Notes: generated by a model from the sequence alone, not told the origin. Shown: positions 1-9,909, counted from the stretch's first letter. The stretch is 64,000 nucleotides of DNA from Nemophila menziesii (GCA_029959085.1 JARWIR010000062.1:1116001-1180000); one strand, 5' to 3'. Program-made: numbers and translations.

Positions 1-1466
1 AGTCAAGAAAAGAATGAGAAAACGAGAGTTTATAAAGAGCTATACATAACCCCAAGCAACAGTGCATTCCACGCTAGTAGCACTAGCTTGATTAGCTTGA
101 CACTCATAACTATTCAAGAATTATTTGACAAATTAATTTAACAATGAAGCAATAACAAGAAGTTTTAGATTTACAGAATATACCCCAAATATTCTTGAGC
201 GGAAAGGTGAGATCCCAGTGTGACAGCTGTGAGAAGGTCGTTATGTAGCAGAGAGGCTTGTGCGCAGGCTGAGGAAGTTCATATATGAGTATCTGCAGAA
301 AGAATGAACATCTCTTATTCAGTAGAAAGAATGGAAATCTCTCCAGTACCTGCTTATTCTTTATTCATATCCATTTTTCTCAACAATCAAAGCTTTTACA
401 CATCATGTATCAACAAATCAATCTTGATATAACAGTTGGAATGGAAGCTTTGTAAGTAAATTAATTCGGAATCTAGTAAATACAGAGGAAATAGGAAAAG
501 TGTACACCATAACAAAAAATCAAATGCAATATGTAAAAGAAGTGGAATGAATCTATTTACCTGAACAAAAACATCAGTTCAGTAAGAACATCGCTATGAA
601 AATATAGAATATACTTACAGGTACCAATTGTGCAATTAAACTGGTAAAGATCAAATTAGAGAAGGAGAAATACATATTGCTAGATAGAGGGTAGATGACA
701 GGAGGTCGGCTTGTTTTGTGGATGAGAGAGGCTTGGTGGGCTGCGGCTGTCTACTGGTGCACTTCAGCGGCAGTGGTATAGTGAAAAAGTCTTCCACTAC
801 TGGCCTTTGTTGTATTGTGAGGCTTGTTGAAGGTGGGAGATAATTTCAGATCTAAAGGTGAAGAGAGATAACAGTGAAAAGAGTACCAAATTCAATTTCG
901 TCGGTAACCTAATACGATGAGAGAAGAGAGAGGGTAAGAGAGATAACAGTGAGAGAGTACCAATATCAATTTGATCTGTTACCTAATAGGATTGGAGAGA
1001 GGAAACTAATCGCGCATGTCATGTGTGTATTACTGACAACATGAGAGAGAGTGAAAGAGCTTTGTCTATTTTGTTCAGCATATAACTAAAAAAGTAACTA
1101 GTAGTTACTATTGGGACTTTAATAGAAGTTCATATATAAGATGGGCCTTTTTAATGAATTAACCTATTAAATAATAGGTATTTTTTGTTTACATTCTCTA
1201 TTTGTTTAAACATACTAATAAAAACATGTTTAACTTGAAAAAATGGAAACAATTATCTAAAAACAGATGTAGTACTAAAAGAAATGAAATTAATATTTTT
1301 TAGATTTTTTGAGAATATTAAAAAAGAAAATAAAAAATCATTTATCTAAAAATATACTTGGAAAAAAATAATATTAAACGAGCCTAAAAATTGAATTAGG
1401 GAAGGAAAAGAAAGCATAGCAGGCAGTTTCAAAATCTTGTAGAAAGACAAGTTTCTCCGGTGAAAC
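1..1466. other. AT-rich flank upstream of the LINE; no gene recognised
   Basis: I see no convincing coding region here. If the LINE at 1481-7561 is removed in thought, this sequence joins directly to 7576 and would be the distal promoter of the gene at 7711-8748. The part from about 860 to 1080 is purine-rich (GAGA runs); from 1080 to 1466 it is AT-rich. The region could also hold an untranslated exon of an unseen gene. Confidence 0.4.
861..1004. repeat. 75 bp imperfect tandem duplication
   Basis: Two adjacent copies start with AAGAGAGATAACAGTGA at 861 and 936. Both continue through a GAGTACCAA stretch and a GTTACCTAATA/GGTAACCTAATA block to a GAGAGAGG run. The copies differ by several substitutions and small indels, so the duplication is not recent. 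Confidence 0.7.
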
Positions 1467-1480
1467 AAACTTCGTTAGCT
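1467..1480. repeat. Target site duplication, left copy (LINE)
   Basis: AAACTTCGTTAGCT occurs here and again, identical, at 7562-7575 directly after the poly(A) tail. Fourteen matching bases with the tail on one side is the standard mark of target-primed reverse transcription. Confidence 0.93.
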
Positions 1481-1802
1481 ATGTGATTATTAAAATAATC
1501 AGTTAAAGCAACCTACAATAGCCAAGTCAATGAGAGTCAACTTAGCCAAAAAATCCTCCCAAGCCATTCATCAATTAATTTTTATTCCATCCTAAAATCC
1601 TTAACCACTCACCAATTTTAGCTTTTCTTTTCTTATTTTTTGCTTTTCTCTCTCCAGAATTAGTGTTTGACCTAGAATTTTCTGGGATCTCACACTTTTT
1701 CTTAGCCTTCAAAAAATCATTCACCCTCTCTCCTCCACCCTTTTTCATTCACCGCTTTCTTTTTCGATTTTCTTCTCGTTACACAGTTGTTTTCTCTTCA
1801 CA

Positions 1803-3056
1803 ATGGCTAAAACGTTCAACTCAAATCGGGTAAATAAAGTAACAAATGTGTCTGGTAAAGCTACCACTAACCCTAATCCAAAAACGAAAACCAAATACAG
1901 AGATATCACCAAAGAAATCCTCTCTCCGAGCCCAAATCTACTTAATACTCCTGAATCTTATAAAGGAGATGAAGGAAATAGTGAATCGGGTACTGTATCA
2001 GAGTCGGAAGTGATAAAAGGAGTCGAAAATGAGGTCGCTGATGTAGTTCAAAGTGAATCTGTAGAAGAACAAGTTGAACCAGAGGCAAACAAAAGTATAC
2101 CGTGGTCAAAGCTGTTCAACAAATGTGCTAGTGACCGGATGAAGCTTGAGCATCATCCTCCAGTGCAGTTTAATGGTAAGAAATTAATTAAGCCACCTCA
2201 AGACGTGTTAGATGAAGGTGCTGAACAATGGGATAAGAGCTTAGTGGGTCAATTTCTAGATAATCCTCCTCCGTTCTACGCTATCGTAAATTTTGTGAGA
2301 TTTCAGTGGGGAAATTTGGGGAAAGTAGACATTAAGTCAAGTTCTAAAGGTAATGTTATCTTTAAATTCGAGAATTCTCAATATTACAATAGAGCATTGG
2401 AGCAGATATGGAATATTAATGGGAAACCTCTGCTATTGAGGCCGTGGAAGCCGGGAATGCAGTTTGATAAAATAGATATCTCAAAAATTCCGATATGGGT
2501 AAAATTGGTTAATGTGCCGATGGATTTATGGACACAAAGGGGTTTAGGGTATGTTGCAAGTGGAATAGGAGTGCCTCTACAAATGGATTCCATTACAGAA
2601 TCAAAAACCAGGTTGGGATACGCAAGAGTCTGTGTGGAAGTAGATACAAAAGAAGATTTGCCTGAAGAGATAATGGTGGATACTGGTTTAGATGAACTTC
2701 AAGCTGTTAGAGTTGAGTATGAATGGAAACCAGTGATATGTACTAAATGCAAAAAGTTTGGTCATGTTGAGAACAAGTGCAACAACATACAAAAGGTGTG
2801 GAAGCCAAAGCAGAGTGTCTCTCAGAATGGTGATGGAAATAAGGAAGATAAGGGGAAGAACAAAGTAGATCAATGGGATATAGTTAAAAGCAATAGAAGA
2901 AGTGAAAGCAATTCAAAGGATAAGGGTCAATCAAGCTTAGTCAAAACCACTAACCAGTTTGAAAAAATACAAGAGGAAGGGATTGACCAAGATGTTATGG
3001 AATTCATCACTAATCATGATGGTGGTGAAGAAATAACTAGACCCCCAAACTTATGA
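1803..3056 (+). CDS. LINE ORF1: DUF4283 and CCHC zinc-knuckle nucleic-acid binding protein
   Basis: 417 residues, intact. The first 100 or so residues are low-complexity and acidic. A DUF4283-like domain covers roughly residues 150-295, with the PIWVKLVNVPMDLW stretch typical of this family. It is followed by a CX2CX4HX4C knuckle at C313, C316, H321 and C326, and then a Lys/Ser-rich tail. Plant L1 ORF1 proteins bind element RNA and act as chaperones in the retrotransposition particle. The start is supported by the context ACAATGGCT after a CT-rich leader. The stop overlaps the ORF2 start in ATGA at 3053-3056, which suggests coupled translation. Confidence 0.92.
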   Translation: MAKTFNSNRVNKVTNVSGKATTNPNPKTKTKYRDITKEILSPSPNLLNTPESYKGDEGNSESGTVSESEVIKGVENEVADVVQSESVEEQVEPEANKSIPWSKLFNKCASDRMKLEHHPPVQFNGKKLIKPPQDVLDEGAEQWDKSLVGQFLDNPPPFYAIVNFVRFQWGNLGKVDIKSSSKGNVIFKFENSQYYNRALEQIWNINGKPLLLRPWKPGMQFDKIDISKIPIWVKLVNVPMDLWTQRGLGYVASGIGVPLQMDSITESKTRLGYARVCVEVDTKEDLPEEIMVDTGLDELQAVRVEYEWKPVICTKCKKFGHVENKCNNIQKVWKPKQSVSQNGDGNKEDKGKNKVDQWDIVKSNRRSESNSKDKGQSSLVKTTNQFEKIQEEGIDQDVMEFITNHDGGEEITRPPNL

Positions 3057-4027
3057 ATTGTGTCTCGTGGAATGTAAGGGGCTTCAATAGTGAAATAAGG
3101 CAGTTGGATGTCAAAGAGTTTATAATTGAGAATAAAATCAGAATTGTGGGTTTGCTCGAAACTAAGGTGAGGGCACACAAATTTTCTGAGATAATAAGCA
3201 AGCATTTCTCTTACATGGAGATGCTTCATAATTATAATAATGACCCAAGTGGCCGTATATGGTTATTATGGGATAATAAATATGTTGAGATAAAGCTAAT
3301 TCAACAAAGTTCACAAGCTATTTTAGTCAGAGTAAAAATATCAGATAGTAAAGAGGAATTCTATTTAGCAATGATATATGCGAGTAATGACTGTGGAGAG
3401 AGAAGGGAGTTATGGGCAGACTTAGAGGATTGGAGTAAAAGATTTGATAAGGAAAGACTATGTATAATGGGAGACTTCAATGAAATTCTTAAGATTCAAG
3501 ATAGACTACATTGTACAGTGCTGGATAAAGGGGCTGTGGAGTTTAATGAAGGTATAGAGGATGCTGGTTTATTAGAACATGGTTATGGGGGAAATTATTT
3601 CACTTGGACTAATAAAAGTGATAGGAGCAATATCAGGGCCAGCAAAATTGATAGGGTGTTTGTCAATACAAGGTGGTTAGACACAATTGACTCTAGTGTA
3701 ATGATTCACAATCCATCCACTTGTGACCATTGTCCATTAAAGTTAACTTTTAACACAAAAAAAAGAAGTATTGCTAGTCAGTTCAGATTCTTTGATGCCT
3801 GGACTACACATGAAAAGTTTCTATACACAGTTAAACTAGCTTGGAGTTTGAAAGTAGATGGGAACTATATGTATATATTATGTAAGAGGCAGAAACAAAC
3901 TAAAGAGGCTTTGAAGAAGTTTAATAATATGTATTTTAAAAGGAACTCTTCAAATATAGAGTTACTCAGAACTCAACTTAAGGTAGTACAGATGCAGATC
4001 ATGAGTGGGAATTTAGATCAGAGATGA
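3053..4027 (+). pseudogene. LINE ORF2, 5' part: AP-like endonuclease domain
   Basis: 324 codons encoding an exonuclease-endonuclease-phosphatase fold. Visible signature residues are N7 (SWNVRG), E36 (LLETKV), D141 and N143 in GDFNE, and D225-H226 (CDHCPL, where most relatives have SDHCP). In L1 elements this domain nicks the target to prime reverse transcription. The frame ends at TGA 4025-4027. The protein continues in another frame from about 4023, so this is the front part of a frameshifted ORF2. All endonuclease catalytic residues are retained. Confidence 0.9.
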
Positions 4028-6650
4028 AGAAAAAATACTTTGTGCTGAGCTGGAGGAAGCTATGATCATTCAACATAGAGTGCTAAAACAAAAAGCCAGG
4101 GTAATGTTTAATAATGAGATGGATAGCAACTCTGCTTATTATCACAAAATCATAAAAGGGAGAATGGCTAGAAATAATGTAAATCTTCTTATCACTGAGG
4201 ATGGCACTAGTATTGAAGATCCTATCCAGATAAAAGAGGAGTTTATAAAGTTTTATACTCAGCTACTTGGCACTAAGGATGATAGAGAAGAAACATGTTC
4301 AAGTACTGTTCTTAGTATATTGCTGGGAAAGAAATTGAGTGAGGAACAAAGGGAGGAATTGATAGCTCCCATTACAGATAAGGAGGTTAAAGATGCTTTG
4401 TTCTCAATAAACTCAAAGAAAAGTCCTGGGCCTGATGGCCTGAATTCCACCTTTTACAAAGTAGCTTGGGAAATTGTTGGAGTAGATTTTACTAAAGCAA
4501 TCAAACAGAGCTTTGAGAACTGTAGAATACTCAAACAAGTAAATGCGACAAATATAGTATTAATCCCAAAGGAAAAAAACCCTTCAAACGTGAAGAAGTT
4601 TCAACCCATTTCGTGTACAAATACGATATATAAAACCTTATCAAGAATTATGAGTAAAAGATTGAAAAGAGTTATGAGCTCGTTAATATCTTTAAATCAA
4701 GCAGCTTATATTCAAGGAAGGTATGTTGGGGATAATATTCTGGTGGCGCAAGACATCATGTTGGGCTATGAAAAAAAGAGTAATAGTTCAAATTGTACAA
4801 TAAACCTAGACCTTCAAAAGGCATACGACAGTGTTAACTGGGCTTTCTTGATAAACATCCTAAAAGCGCTTAATTTCCCGATAATATTCATTAAATGGAT
4901 AACAATGTGTGTATGCACACCTACTTATTCTGTGTGTGTAAATGGCGAGGCGTGTGGTTATTTTGAGGGTAAGAGAGGGTTGAGGCAAGGGGACCCTCTC
5001 TCACCCTACCTATTCGCTTTATGTATGGAAGTTTTCACAGGGTTATTCACTCACTTAGCTAATAAAAGACAGTTCAAATATCATCAAAAGTGTGAAGTAA
5101 TGAAGCTTAATCACATGATCTTCGCTGATGATTTGCTTGTGTTTTTTAAGGCAAGCGTAAGTTCAGCTAAAATTATTAAAGATGGTTTAAATCTATTTTC
5201 AAGACTATCTGGGCTACAAATAAATTATCAAAAGAGTGAAGTCTATGTAAGTGGAGGCAATTATACAATTGAAAGTGAGATTTCTAAGATTCTAGATATC
5301 AAAATTGGCAAATTGCCAGTTAGATATTTAGGAGTCCCACTTCATTCAAAAAAACTTAGTGTTGAAGAAGGTAACAAGTTGATTGACAAAATTTTCAACA
5401 CAATAAATCAATGGACATCAAAATTATTATCTTATTCAGGCAGGCTTGAACTCATTAAAAGTATAATTGTAAGTAAAATCCTTTATTGGTGTAGAGTTTT
5501 TCTACTACCAAAACAGGTCATATATAAACTGAATAGGATTATTAGTAGCTTTCTTTGGAAAGGTAATATGAATGGTGCGCAGGGTGCTAAAATTTCATGG
5601 GAGAAAGTTTGTTGTAGCAAAGAGAGAGGAGGGCTAGGCATTCCTAACTTAGAAAAGCTCAACCTGGTATGTCTACTTTACACCTTCTGGAGGATGTACT
5701 CGCAAGAAGTGAACTTGTGGAGTATGTGGGTCAAACATAATATTTTAAAAGGGAGGTGTATATGGAGTATGGAAGAGAAGCAGAGTCAAACGTGGATGTG
5801 GAAAAAACTACTGAAAGTGAGGGTCATAGCATATGATTTCATTACACACAATGTGTACAATGGAAAAAATACTTATCTAATTTGGGACAGATGGCTTGAA
5901 GGACAGAATGTGCAAAAAATCTTAGGTATTGAGCTCTCAAAGGATAATTTGAATAGCAACAAAACAGTTGACTTGTTTTATGGCAAAGAGAGATGGAGAA
6001 TGCCTCCATGTGTGGGTAGATTACTCCCATACTTAACTGATATAAAGCTTATAAACAAAGAGGACAGGAAGGTATGGAGTGAATCAAACAAGAAAGGGTT
6101 TTCGTTCAAAAAAACTTTTATCAAACTCACAGAAGATGCTGATGCTACAACTGTCAAATGGTATGAGCTAATCTGGTCTAGAGCTAATATTCCCAGGTGT
6201 GTTTTTATAGCCTGGCTTGCTATTCAAAATAGACTTAGTACAAAGATGAGGATGATTGAATGGGGAGCTCAAGTTGATCCTTTATGTAGCCTATGTAAAG
6301 CTACAGGAGAGGATAATGTACATATCTTTTTTTCATGCTCCTTCTCTAAAAGAATATTGCAGAAACTACTTAGAATTTGTGATGTTAGATGGTTGCCGAG
6401 AGACTTTGATGATTTAACAGAAAAATTCCTTAGTTTAAACAGTAAAGAGGAGAAAATGTTTGTCAGTTTAGTGGTTACTTCATACATTTATGTAATATGG
6501 AGGCAGAGGAATGAAATTGAACATGAAGGGGTGATTTTGAATGAAGAACAAATCATGGGAAGAATATGTGAAATGGTGAAGATGAAGATTAGTGAAAGGA
6601 AATTAAAGAATTCAAATGTTATAAAAATAGCTGGGAACTTAGTTAGTTAG
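4023..6650 (+). pseudogene. LINE ORF2, 3' part: reverse transcriptase and zf-RVT
   Basis: The open frame continues ORF2 from 4023; the first ATG in it is at 4062 (862 residues from there). Counting from that Met, the RT has KSPGPDGLN near 125, catalytic D250 in LDLQKAYD, GLRQGDPLSPYLF, and the FADD box at D356-D357. A zf-RVT motif follows: C742, C745, H754, C759 (CX2CX8HX4C). The RT itself looks intact. What breaks it is the upstream frame change at 4022-4027, consistent with one lost base. The frame ends at TAG 6648-6650, followed by further stops before the RNase H ORF in the same phase. Confidence 0.9.
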
Positions 6651-6728
6651 TCTTTATCTTTGTAATAGTTTTGGGCTAAAATTATATTGTAATAGTTTTG
6701 CTGAGTTATTGCGAGAATTAACTCAGCA
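6651..6728 (+). other. Untranslated linker between ORF2 and the RNase H ORF
   Basis: 78 bp with several in-phase stops. It contains the near-repeat TTTGTAATAGTTTTG / TTGTAATAGTTTTGC and looks like the start of a LINE 3' UTR rather than decayed coding sequence. It separates two ORFs that are in the same reading phase. Confidence 0.6.
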
Positions 6729-7316
6729 ATGAATGACCTTTTTAAATACAGAGATGCAAGGAGCAAAGACAATAATGAAAATTGCGAGTCGAGTAGTGGT
6801 ATTGGTGAGGAAGATATTATAGAAAGCAATCCAATTCTGAAAGATGATGCGGAAATTATTTTCATGAGCGATGCTTCCTTCAAAAAAGAATATGAACCAG
6901 CAGGATTAGCAGCTACGGCAATAAACAAAGAAGGTATTGTAGTCCAGAAGATTACCACTAGTCAACTAGTCAGAAGTCCTATTGAGGGTGAAGGATGGGC
7001 GGTTCTCCTTGCTATGAGAAGAGCTGCTAGCTGTAAATTCCGGAGTGTTTCGTTTTACTCCGATAACCTCGAACTAGTTCAAGGTATGAATAAGGATGAT
7101 GGTCTTCGATGGCAATTGGTTCCTTTCATTGCCGAAATGAAGAGCTGGTTGAAGAGATTCCCTAATTGGAGAATTGATTACGTCAATCGGAAACTTAATA
7201 ACGTGACTGATCTCGCAGCTAAATCGGCTAGACGGAATTTAGACACAAATAAATGGAGGAACGGGACCCTTAATGACTATTATGATTATCTTAAGTCTCT
7301 GTATAAACGATCATAA
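6729..7316 (+). CDS. LINE ORF3: RNase H (plant L1 type)
   Basis: 195 residues with the RNase H acidic set visible: D48 (FMSDASF), E88 (EGWAVLLAM), D112 (FYSDNLE) and D161 (NNVTDLAAKS). Some plant L1 elements carry an RNase H domain, described as archaeal-like, at the C terminus of ORF2; it would degrade the RNA strand of the RNA-DNA hybrid. Here it has its own ATG and is separated from ORF2 by an untranslated linker. The related fragment at 8974-9696 reads without a break from ORF2-tail-like sequence into the same domain, so the separation is peculiar to this copy or subfamily. The ORF is intact. Confidence 0.85.
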   Translation: MNDLFKYRDARSKDNNENCESSSGIGEEDIIESNPILKDDAEIIFMSDASFKKEYEPAGLAATAINKEGIVVQKITTSQLVRSPIEGEGWAVLLAMRRAASCKFRSVSFYSDNLELVQGMNKDDGLRWQLVPFIAEMKSWLKRFPNWRIDYVNRKLNNVTDLAAKSARRNLDTNKWRNGTLNDYYDYLKSLYKRS

Positions 7317-7335
7317 TTTATGTGATTTCACCGAC

Positions 7336-7561
7336 AAAAAAAAAAAAAAAAAAAGTTAAAGGTGGGCCGAGTAGTTGAGGCCTAAGGTTGTAATGTGCTT
7401 TTTGTTTCCTATGTTTTAAATGTTTTTTCTTTTTAAATGGGCCTACAAGGTATTACTCTCATGCTTGGGAAAATGCTTGTAGTATCTATATTGTAATGTC
7501 TTGAAGTTGATTTATAATGAAAAAGTTTGATTTGTTGATAAAAAAAAAAATAAAAAAAAAA
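7336..7561 (+). other. Double 3' tail: A19, 185 bp segment, second poly(A)
   Basis: A tract of 19 A follows TTTCACCGAC at 7336-7354. Then come 185 bp of non-coding sequence and a second A-rich tail (7540-7564, one T) that abuts the target duplication. The truncated LINE at 8974 ends at the position matching the first tail (TTTTTCTGAC followed by A). So 7355-7539 is extra, either 3'-transduced flanking DNA or the tail of another LINE. Confidence 0.75.
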
Positions 7562-7575
7562 AAACTTCGTTAGCT
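7562..7575. repeat. Target site duplication, right copy (LINE)
   Basis: Identical to 1467-1480. It lies about 40 bp before the TATA box of the downstream gene. The first three A bases may also belong to the poly(A) tail. Confidence 0.93.
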
Positions 7576-7615
7576 TTGCATGAACTCTCTACACTTGGAG
7601 TTTCCAAAAACTACC

Positions 7616-7625
7616 TATATATAAT
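7616..7625 (+). promoter_or_regulatory. Probable TATA box of the host gene
   Basis: TATATATAAT lies 95 bp before the ATG at 7711, with no ATG in between, leaving room for a short leader. The LINE insertion separates this core element from everything that used to lie upstream. Confidence 0.6.
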
Positions 7626-7710
7626 ATCTCTACAGACTACATACAGTATTCTCCATCTAAATTTTTTATTAATAGATAATTCCCAAGTCTATTCAAGAAA
7701 TATCAAGATC

Positions 7711-8748
7711 ATGAATATGAAGGATAAAGAGAAATCTTCAGATGATGATGAAGGAAGAAAAACCCCACAAACTTCTTCATTACTTCCCAAGGACGATGAT
7801 GTCATCGATCTCTCACTTTCGTTATCCCAACCGAAATCCACCACTGACCAGGCTGAGTCATCTTCCCAAATCCAAAGAAATCCTTCATCTCAGCCAAGAA
7901 CCACCACCCCACCACCAGGTTTTAACGACTTAAACCCGGCCGATGATAGATGGATAGGACGGAGCTTTAGGCCCTATACGCCTCCTGATTCTAATCAACC
8001 AGTGATACGACCAACGCCACCTCCACCACCTCCGCCGCTGAATCTTCAAGGTCTATTATCACCGGAAATGTTAGAGTATGCAGCAAGTTTGAAGCTATTG
8101 GGGGATGCTGTGCTATCATCAGGAGGCACTCGTTCCATTTCGAATCTTTCACCTGCCCAGCGAGCGGCGAGGATATCTGCGGTGATATCAAGTCTATCTG
8201 ACCATCTCCGCCGCACAGACACGGAGGATCCATCTCAACAAAATCAAGAAGCCGTGCACCATTATCAGCAACAGACAATATTATCTTCGCCATCCTCATC
8301 GCGCAATGCAGACATGGTTGAACCATCACAACCACCACAACACGTGCCAATTTCATCGCCTTTCATGACGGGGCCATCAAATCCATCCTCATCGAGCCAC
8401 ATAGACATGGCAGAACCATCAAGTTCATCTCCAATTCGTCACGGTACAATAAGATCACGTCCATCATCATCAAGTGACACAAACATAGGGGATACATCTT
8501 CATCGCGCAGCACAGACATGGAGGAACCAGAAAGTCCATCTTTAACGCGTCGCCGAATAGAGCCCCCACCACCTCCGTCGAGTTCATCTTCATCGGATCG
8601 CCGTACAGACACGTCACGACGTCCACCACTTCCGCCACGTCCACAACGTCCATCCCCTCCACCCTCGAGCTATGTCCAAGTTAATGATGTCGAATGTCCA
8701 CGCTGTCGTCATAAATTCGACGTTGCTCACGTTGTAAATCGTCGTTAA
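7711..8748 (+). CDS. Pro/Ser-rich protein with EAR-like motif and C-terminal CxxC (host gene, function unknown)
   Basis: 345 residues from the ATG at 7711; the same frame is open further upstream to 7576, but that part covers the TATA region and is probably untranslated. The N terminus is acidic (SSDDDEG), followed by DLSLSLS with an LxLxL pattern at residues 34-38, the form of an EAR repression motif. A central block near LQGLLSPEMLEYAASLKLLG looks helical. Then comes a low-complexity Ser/Pro region with a degenerate repeat of the type PSSS...DMxEPS. The last 20 residues hold CPRCRHKF (C329, C332). I do not recognise the family. A nuclear co-regulator is possible from the EAR-like motif, but this is inference. 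It is intronless and flanked on both sides by LINE insertions, and I see no transposon domain in it. Confidence 0.65.
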   Translation: MNMKDKEKSSDDDEGRKTPQTSSLLPKDDDVIDLSLSLSQPKSTTDQAESSSQIQRNPSSQPRTTTPPPGFNDLNPADDRWIGRSFRPYTPPDSNQPVIRPTPPPPPPPLNLQGLLSPEMLEYAASLKLLGDAVLSSGGTRSISNLSPAQRAARISAVISSLSDHLRRTDTEDPSQQNQEAVHHYQQQTILSSPSSSRNADMVEPSQPPQHVPISSPFMTGPSNPSSSSHIDMAEPSSSSPIRHGTIRSRPSSSSDTNIGDTSSSRSTDMEEPESPSLTRRRIEPPPPPSSSSSSDRRTDTSRRPPLPPRPQRPSPPPSSYVQVNDVECPRCRHKFDVAHVVNRR

Positions 8749-8964
8749 TTGAGTAGAAAACTGTAAAATTAACTCAAGTATTCTGATCGAGTAAATTTTT
8801 TATGTTAGTAATCTTCATGTTACAGTCTTACTACTACTCCTTACAAAGCTTTGAGATGCTATAACTCGATGTATATTTTTTCCAACAATATTGAGAAATT
8901 AAATATCATATTCCTTTGGATTTTTTTTTGTTAAGGAGCCACTTTGTACGTAAAGTCATTGATT
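8749..8964 (+). other. 3' flank of the host gene
   Basis: AT-rich non-coding sequence between the stop codon and the next LINE. It probably includes the 3' UTR; no clear polyadenylation signal stands out. Confidence 0.4.
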
Positions 8965-8973
8965 TAATTCAAA

Positions 8974-9696
8974 AATGGTTGGGATCAGAATGAGGTCACA
9001 GCGTATCTGTTATTAACTCTTTGGAACATATGGAAGGCGGAAATGAAGGGATTTCATGAAAAATCTCCATGGATAGTCAAAGATATCCTGTTTAAAATTC
9101 AATCAACAATGGATGATATGTTCAAAAATAGAGACAGTATTAAGAAGAGCACAAAAGAAATCAAAGAAAAAAGAGTTGGCAATAATGAGGAAGAGTTGAT
9201 CGAGAATAACCCCATTCTTTTAGATGATGCAGAATATATCTTTATGAGTGATGCCTCTTTCAAAAAGGAATACGAACCTGCAGGAATGGCGGCAATTGCT
9301 ATTGATAAAGATGGTAAAGTGGCACATAGGATTGAATCAAGATCTATTATTAGAAGTTCTATTGAAGGAGAATGCTGGGCGGTCCTTCTTGCTATGAGAA
9401 GGGCGGCTAGTTGTGATTTACGGAGTGCCTCTTTCTACTCCGACAACCTTGAACTGATTCAAGGTATTTCAAGAGAAGCAGGTCTTCGATGACAAATCTC
9501 ACCTTTTATTGCCGAAATGAAGAGCTGGTTGGCGAAGTTCTCTAATTGGAAGGTCAATTTCGTTAATAGAAAGTTTAATAACGTCACAGATCTCGCAGCT
9601 AAAAGTGCAAGACGGAACATTGATACATCGAAATGGAAGAATGGGTCCTTAAATGATTTTTATATTTTCTTAAAATCGTTGTATAAACACTCTTAA
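8974..9696 (+). pseudogene. LINE ORF2 C-terminal fragment with RNase H, one nonsense codon
   Basis: The reading frame is open from the first base of the element. It runs through a tryptophan-containing ORF2-tail segment (AYLLLTLWNIWKAE) and into RNase H with FMSDASF, EGECWAVLLAM and FYSDNLE. TGA at 9490-9492 stands where the related RNase H ORF has TGG (Trp128). After it the frame stays open to TAA 9694-9696 and contains the fourth acidic site (NNVTDLAAKSAR). It shows that RNase H is joined to ORF2 in this relative. It is inactive as it stands. Confidence 0.85.
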
Positions 9697-9724
9697 TGTG
9701 TGCTTTTTCTGACAAAAAAAATAA
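8974..9724 (+). mobile_element. 5'-truncated LINE, RNase H end only
   Basis: About 750 bp. TAATTCAAA is found at 8965-8973 and again at 9725-9733 after the short A-rich tail (from 9713), a likely 9 bp target duplication. The element begins inside ORF2, just before the RNase H domain, and is clearly related to the 3' end of the LINE at 1481-7561 while differing at many positions. Severe 5' truncation is normal for LINE insertions. Confidence 0.8.
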
Positions 9725-9733
9725 TAATTCAAA

Positions 9734-9909
9734 CCTACCCCACTAAATTAGATAAACAAGATCCTTATTAATGAGTTAATTAATCCCAATTAATTTACTC
9801 CTTTGGATTTTGAAATATATACTTAGTTTAGATAAATAAATGCTTATTTATATTGCTCCATTAAAAAATTCATAAGTAGATAACTAGATATATTCATTCC
9901 ATATATTGG
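9734..9909. other. AT-rich spacer
   Basis: No gene or recognisable element seen between the truncated LINE and the direct repeat that opens the satellite block. Confidence 0.4.

Larger units (their letters stand above)
1481..7561 (+). mobile_element. Near full-length plant L1 LINE with RNase H
   Basis: The element is bounded by a perfect 14 bp target duplication and has a CT-rich 5' UTR (1481-1802), ORF1 (1803-3056), ORF2 (3053-6650, frameshifted), an RNase H ORF (6729-7316) and a 3' end with two poly(A) tracts (7336-7354 and 7540-7564). The order ORF1 with DUF4283 and a CCHC knuckle, then endonuclease, RT, zf-RVT and RNase H, is that of plant L1 elements. The intact duplication and one major lesion suggest a fairly young insertion, but the frameshift makes this copy non-autonomous unless it is bypassed. 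Confidence 0.93.
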
